A stretch of DNA of 8,856 nucleotides from an uncultured Burkholderiales bacterium (GTDB taxonomy: Bacteria > Pseudomonadota > Gammaproteobacteria > Burkholderiales > Burkholderiaceae_F), in contig CAIQGU010000288.1 in the NCBI GenBank assembly GCA_903871435.1, positions 1-8,856 of the forward strand, read 5' to 3'. The notes under the pieces are model-generated. The model was not told where the DNA came from. It saw only the letters and a program-made list of their open reading frames with translations, and made no database searches. Positions 6,048 to 8,856 of this stretch are shown here, in pieces. Made by a program: the position numbers and the translations under genes. The stretch's first letter is position 1; every line of letters begins with the position of its first letter.

Positions 6048-7301
6048 ATGGCGGACATAAAAAACTACACGCTGAATTTTGGCCCGCAACACCCTGCAGC
6101 CCACGGTGTGCTGCGGCTGGTGCTCGAGCTCGACGGCGAGGTCATCCGTCGCGCCGATCCGCACATCGGCCTGCTGCACCGGGCCACCGAAAAACTTGCC
6201 GAAACGCGCACCTTCATCCAGTCCGTGCCGTACATGGACCGGCTCGATTACGTCTCCATGATGTGCAACGAGCATGCCTACGTCATGGCCATAGAGCGGC
6301 TGCTGGGCATAGAAGTGCCCGTGCGCGCGCAGTACATCCGCGTCATGTATGACGAACTCACGCGCCTGCTCAACCACCTGCTATGGATCGGCGGACATGC
6401 GCTCGACGTGGGCGCCATGGCGGTCTTCCTCTATGCGTTTCGCGAGCGCGAAGATCTCTTCGACATGTACGAGGCGGCCTCGGGCGCGCGCATGCACGCG
6501 GCGTATTACCGGCCCGGTGGCGTCTACCGCGACCTGCCCGACAGCATGCCGCAGTACACCGCCGGCGGCGGCATGTCGGCGCGCGAACTGACCCTGCGCA
6601 ACGAGAACCGCCAGGGATCGCTGCTCGATTTCATCGAAGACTTCACGCGCCGTTTCCCAGGGTGTGTGGACGAATACGAAACCCTGCTCACCGACAACCG
6701 CATCTGGAAACAGCGCCTGGTGGGCATCGGCGTCGTCGATCCCGAGCGTGCCCAGGCCATCGGTTTCACCGGCCCGATGCTGCGCGGTTCCGGCGTGGCC
6801 TGGGACCTGCGCAAGAAGCAGCCCTACGAGGTCTATGACCGGCTCGATTTCGATATCCCCATCGGGCACAACGGCGACTGCTACGACCGCTACCTCGTGC
6901 GCGTGGAAGAGATGCGCCAGAGCAATCGCATCATCCGCCAGTGCATCGACTGGCTGCGCGCCAATCCCGGTCCGGTCATCACGTCGGACCACAAGGTGGC
7001 GCCGCCCTCGCGGGTCGACATGAAGACCAACATGGAAGAACTGATCCACCATTTCAAGCTGTTCACCGAGGGCATGCACGTGCCCAGCGGCGAGGTCTAC
7101 GCCGCGGTGGAGCATCCCAAGGGAGAGTTCGGCATCTACCTCGTGAGCGATGGCGCCAACAAGCCCTACCGCCTGAAGATACGTGCGCCGGGTTTCGCGC
7201 ATCTGGCTGCTCTTGACGAAATGAGCCGCGGCCACATGATCGCCGACGCGGTCACCATCATCGGATCGCAGGACATCGTCTTTGGCGAGATCGACCGATG
7301 A
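6048..7301 (+). CDS. nuoD: NADH-quinone oxidoreductase subunit D
   Basis: The 417-residue product is the 49-kDa-type subunit of complex I, which forms most of the quinone-reduction pocket with NuoB and is related to the large subunit of NiFe hydrogenases. [10 protein letters not shown] at 11-20 contains H19, and [12 protein letters not shown] at 61-72 contains Y68; these correspond to the His and Tyr known to contact the quinone headgroup. The 49-kDa signature [13 protein letters not shown] is at 42-54. The protein ends in [13 protein letters not shown], normal for the family. The ATG at 6048 gives [16 protein letters not shown], the expected N-terminus; an in-frame ATG at 6015 lies inside nuoC. 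Four bases separate it from the nuoC stop, and its own stop overlaps the nuoE start. Confidence 0.98.
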   Translation: MADIKNYTLNFGPQHPAAHGVLRLVLELDGEVIRRADPHIGLLHRATEKLAETRTFIQSVPYMDRLDYVSMMCNEHAYVMAIERLLGIEVPVRAQYIRVMYDELTRLLNHLLWIGGHALDVGAMAVFLYAFREREDLFDMYEAASGARMHAAYYRPGGVYRDLPDSMPQYTAGGGMSARELTLRNENRQGSLLDFIEDFTRRFPGCVDEYETLLTDNRIWKQRLVGIGVVDPERAQAIGFTGPMLRGSGVAWDLRKKQPYEVYDRLDFDIPIGHNGDCYDRYLVRVEEMRQSNRIIRQCIDWLRANPGPVITSDHKVAPPSRVDMKTNMEELIHHFKLFTEGMHVPSGEVYAAVEHPKGEFGIYLVSDGANKPYRLKIRAPGFAHLAALDEMSRGHMIADAVTIIGSQDIVFGEIDR

Positions 7302-7843
7302 GCGCGCACGCATCAGCCGCCGCCGGCGTGCCGCAGGGCGATTACCGCCTCTCGGCCGAAGCCCTGCGTCTCATCGACCGGGAAATCACCAAGTACCCGC
7401 CAGAGCAGCGCCAGTCCGCCGTGATGGCGGCCCTGACCATTGCCCAGGACGAGTTGGGCTGGCTGCCACCGCAGGTGCAAGAAGAGGTCGCGGCCGTGCT
7501 GGGCATGACACCTATTGCCGTCTACGAGGTGGCAAGTTTCTATCACATGTATCACCTTGCGCCCATCGGCCGCCACAAGATCACCGTGTGCACGAACCTG
7601 CCGTGTGCGCTCTCGGGTGGCAACGCCGCTGCCCGGCAACTGCAGCAGAGGCTGGGAATCCGGTTTGGCCAGACCACTGCCGATGGCGCCTTCACCCTGG
7701 ACGAAGGCGAGTGCATGGGCGCCTGCGGCGATGCGCCGGTGCTGATCGTCGACAACAAGAAGATGTGCAGTTTCATGGATGAAAGCCGCATCAATACCCT
7801 GCTCGACACGCTGGCCGCCGATGCGGCCAAGCCGGCACGGTGA
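7298..7843 (+). CDS. nuoE: NADH-quinone oxidoreductase subunit E
   Basis: The 181-residue product is the 24-kDa-type subunit of the NADH dehydrogenase tip of complex I. It has a thioredoxin-like C-terminal domain binding the 2Fe-2S cluster N1a. The four ligands are in place: C98 and C103 in VCTNLPCAL, and C139 and C143 in [12 protein letters not shown]. The N-terminal helical part includes [14 protein letters not shown] at 33-46, which is typical. The start ATG overlaps the nuoD stop as ATGA (7298-7301), implying translational coupling. nuoF begins 42 nt after the stop. Confidence 0.97.
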   Translation: MSAHASAAAGVPQGDYRLSAEALRLIDREITKYPPEQRQSAVMAALTIAQDELGWLPPQVQEEVAAVLGMTPIAVYEVASFYHMYHLAPIGRHKITVCTNLPCALSGGNAAARQLQQRLGIRFGQTTADGAFTLDEGECMGACGDAPVLIVDNKKMCSFMDESRINTLLDTLAADAAKPAR

Positions 7844-7865
7844 ACGGCGCGCACGCGGGGCGGAC

Positions 7866-7889
7866 ATGAAATCGACGAGGAACCCATGA
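7866..7889 (+). other. Seven-codon ORF overlapping the nuoF start
   Basis: ATG at 7866 opens a frame encoding MKSTRNP that stops at TGA 7887-7889. It shares ATGA with the nuoF start codon at 7886. GGGGCGGA (7857-7864) lies just upstream but is only one base from the ATG. It may be chance, a coupling device for nuoF translation, or simply the nuoF ribosome-site region read in another frame. Confidence 0.2.
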
Positions 7890-8856
7890 GCGCGCAAACC
7901 TGTTTCCACGGACGCCACCTTCAGCCTTTGATCCTGGCCGATCTCGACGGCCAGAACTGGGGCCTCGCCGACTACGAGAAGCGCGGCGGCTACCAGGCGC
8001 TGCGCCGGATCCTTGCCGAGGGTCTGCCGCCGGAGGCCGTGGTTGCCGAACTCAAGAAGTCGGGTTTGCGCGGCCGTGGCGGCGCGGGCTTTCCCACGGG
8101 CCTCAAATGGAGCTTCATGCCCAAGGCGCCCGGCACCAAGTACCTCGTATGCAACTCCGACGAAGGCGAGCCCGGAACCTTCAAGGACCGCGACATCCTG
8201 CGCTACAACCCGCACTCGGTCATCGAGGGCATGATCATCGGCGCCTACGCCATCGGCGCCACCGCCGGATACAACTACATCCACGGGGAAATCTGGGCCG
8301 AATACGAACGCTTCCAGGAGGCCCTCGATGAAGCCTATGCCGCCGGACTCCTGGGCCGCAACATAGCGGGCTCGGCATTCTCCTTCGACCTCTACACCGC
8401 CCACGGCTTTGGTGCCTATATCTGCGGCGAGGAAACCGCGCTGCTTGAATCGCTGGAGGGCAAGAAGGGTCAGCCACGCTTCAAGCCGCCGTTCCCCGCC
8501 GCCGTGGGCCTCTACGGCAAACCCACCACGATCAACAACACGGAAACGTTCGCCGCGGTGCCCTGGATCATGCGCAACGGCGGCGAGGCTTTCCTCGCGG
8601 TGGGCCGGCCCAACAACGGCGGCACCAAGATCTTTTCCGTCTCGGGCGATGTCAACCTGCCCGGCAACTACGAAGTCCCGCTGGGTACGCCCTTTGCCAA
8701 GCTGCTGGAGCTGGCCGGCGGCATGCGCGGCGGCGCCATCAAGGCGGTGATCCCCGGCGGATCTTCCATGCCGGTGCTCACCGGCGCCGTGATGATGGAC
8801 GTCGACATGGACTACGACTCCATCGCCAAGGCCGGCTCCATGCTGGGCTCGGGCGC
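7886..8856 (+). CDS. nuoF: NADH-quinone oxidoreductase subunit F (3' end outside window)
   Basis: The first 323 codons are present with no stop; the usual product is about 430 residues. NuoF is the 51-kDa-type flavoprotein that oxidises NADH using FMN and passes electrons to cluster N3. Visible motifs are the glycine-rich nucleotide loop [17 protein letters not shown] at 59-75, the FMN-site segment [15 protein letters not shown] at 89-103, and [17 protein letters not shown] at 176-192, followed by [15 protein letters not shown]. The cysteines of the 4Fe-4S cluster belong to the missing C-terminal part. The ATG at 7886 is supported by GAGGAA at 7877-7882, a short 3-nt spacer, and gives a normal N-terminus. 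It lies 42 nt after nuoE in the nuo operon. Confidence 0.97.
   Translation, partial: MSAQTCFHGRHLQPLILADLDGQNWGLADYEKRGGYQALRRILAEGLPPEAVVAELKKSGLRGRGGAGFPTGLKWSFMPKAPGTKYLVCNSDEGEPGTFKDRDILRYNPHSVIEGMIIGAYAIGATAGYNYIHGEIWAEYERFQEALDEAYAAGLLGRNIAGSAFSFDLYTAHGFGAYICGEETALLESLEGKKGQPRFKPPFPAAVGLYGKPTTINNTETFAAVPWIMRNGGEAFLAVGRPNNGGTKIFSVSGDVNLPGNYEVPLGTPFAKLLELAGGMRGGAIKAVIPGGSSMPVLTGAVMMDVDMDYDSIAKAGSMLGSG

Noticed and set aside
6381..7313. Minus-strand open frame of 310 codons opposite nuoD
   Set aside because: It is a shadow of nuoD, which is intact and unmistakable on the plus strand.
7313..8404. Minus-strand open frame of 363 codons opposite nuoE and nuoF
   Set aside because: Both sense genes have full family signatures; the antisense translation shows no motif and is explained by third-position G/C bias.
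1..8856. A novel defence, mobile or biosynthetic system
   Set aside because: All substantial open frames on the plus strand are recognised housekeeping genes in a conserved order; no transposase, integrase, direct repeat array or foreign-looking segment was seen.

Overview
The window is a G+C-rich, plus-strand stretch of core housekeeping genes from a proteobacterium, most likely a betaproteobacterium. The gene order rpsO-pnp-tpiA-secG-tRNA-Leu-nuoABCDEF is a familiar betaproteobacterial arrangement, nuoC and nuoD are separate genes (enterics fuse them), and several genes start with GTG. The genus cannot be named from this sequence alone.

Layout. Positions 1-161 hold a short open frame that looks like a decayed GNAT acetyltransferase: its first strand is joined directly to its acetyl-CoA-binding segment. 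A promoter-like -10 box and a small leader hairpin come next, then rpsO (ribosomal protein S15, 284-553). The 250-nt rpsO-pnp spacer contains a series of inverted repeats and leads into pnp (PNPase, 804-2918). tpiA (triosephosphate isomerase, 2943-3695) and secG (SecYEG subunit, 3739-4152) follow closely. A 124-nt spacer with two inverted repeats precedes a complete tRNA-Leu(GAG) at 4277-4361. After a 12-bp hairpin, the operon for the proton-pumping NADH:quinone oxidoreductase (complex I) begins: nuoA, nuoB, nuoC, nuoD, nuoE and the first 323 codons of nuoF, which runs off the window.

How the genes work together. rpsO and pnp form the classic pair of ribosomal protein and RNA-decay exonuclease, usually co-transcribed and post-transcriptionally controlled; the hairpins around them fit that pattern. 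tpiA (glycolysis) and secG (protein export) are passengers between the RNA genes and the respiratory operon. NuoE and NuoF belong to the NADH-oxidising tip of complex I, NuoB, NuoC and NuoD to the connecting and quinone-reducing module, and NuoA to the membrane arm. Tight spacing, including a 4-nt nuoD/nuoE overlap, supports one nuo transcript.

No mobile element, CRISPR array, defence system or previously undescribed system was seen. The points most worth a second look are the GNAT remnant, a His at a normally Glu position in TpiA, the spacer hairpins (rpsO-pnp, before the tRNA, after the tRNA), and a seven-codon ORF that overlaps the nuoF start.
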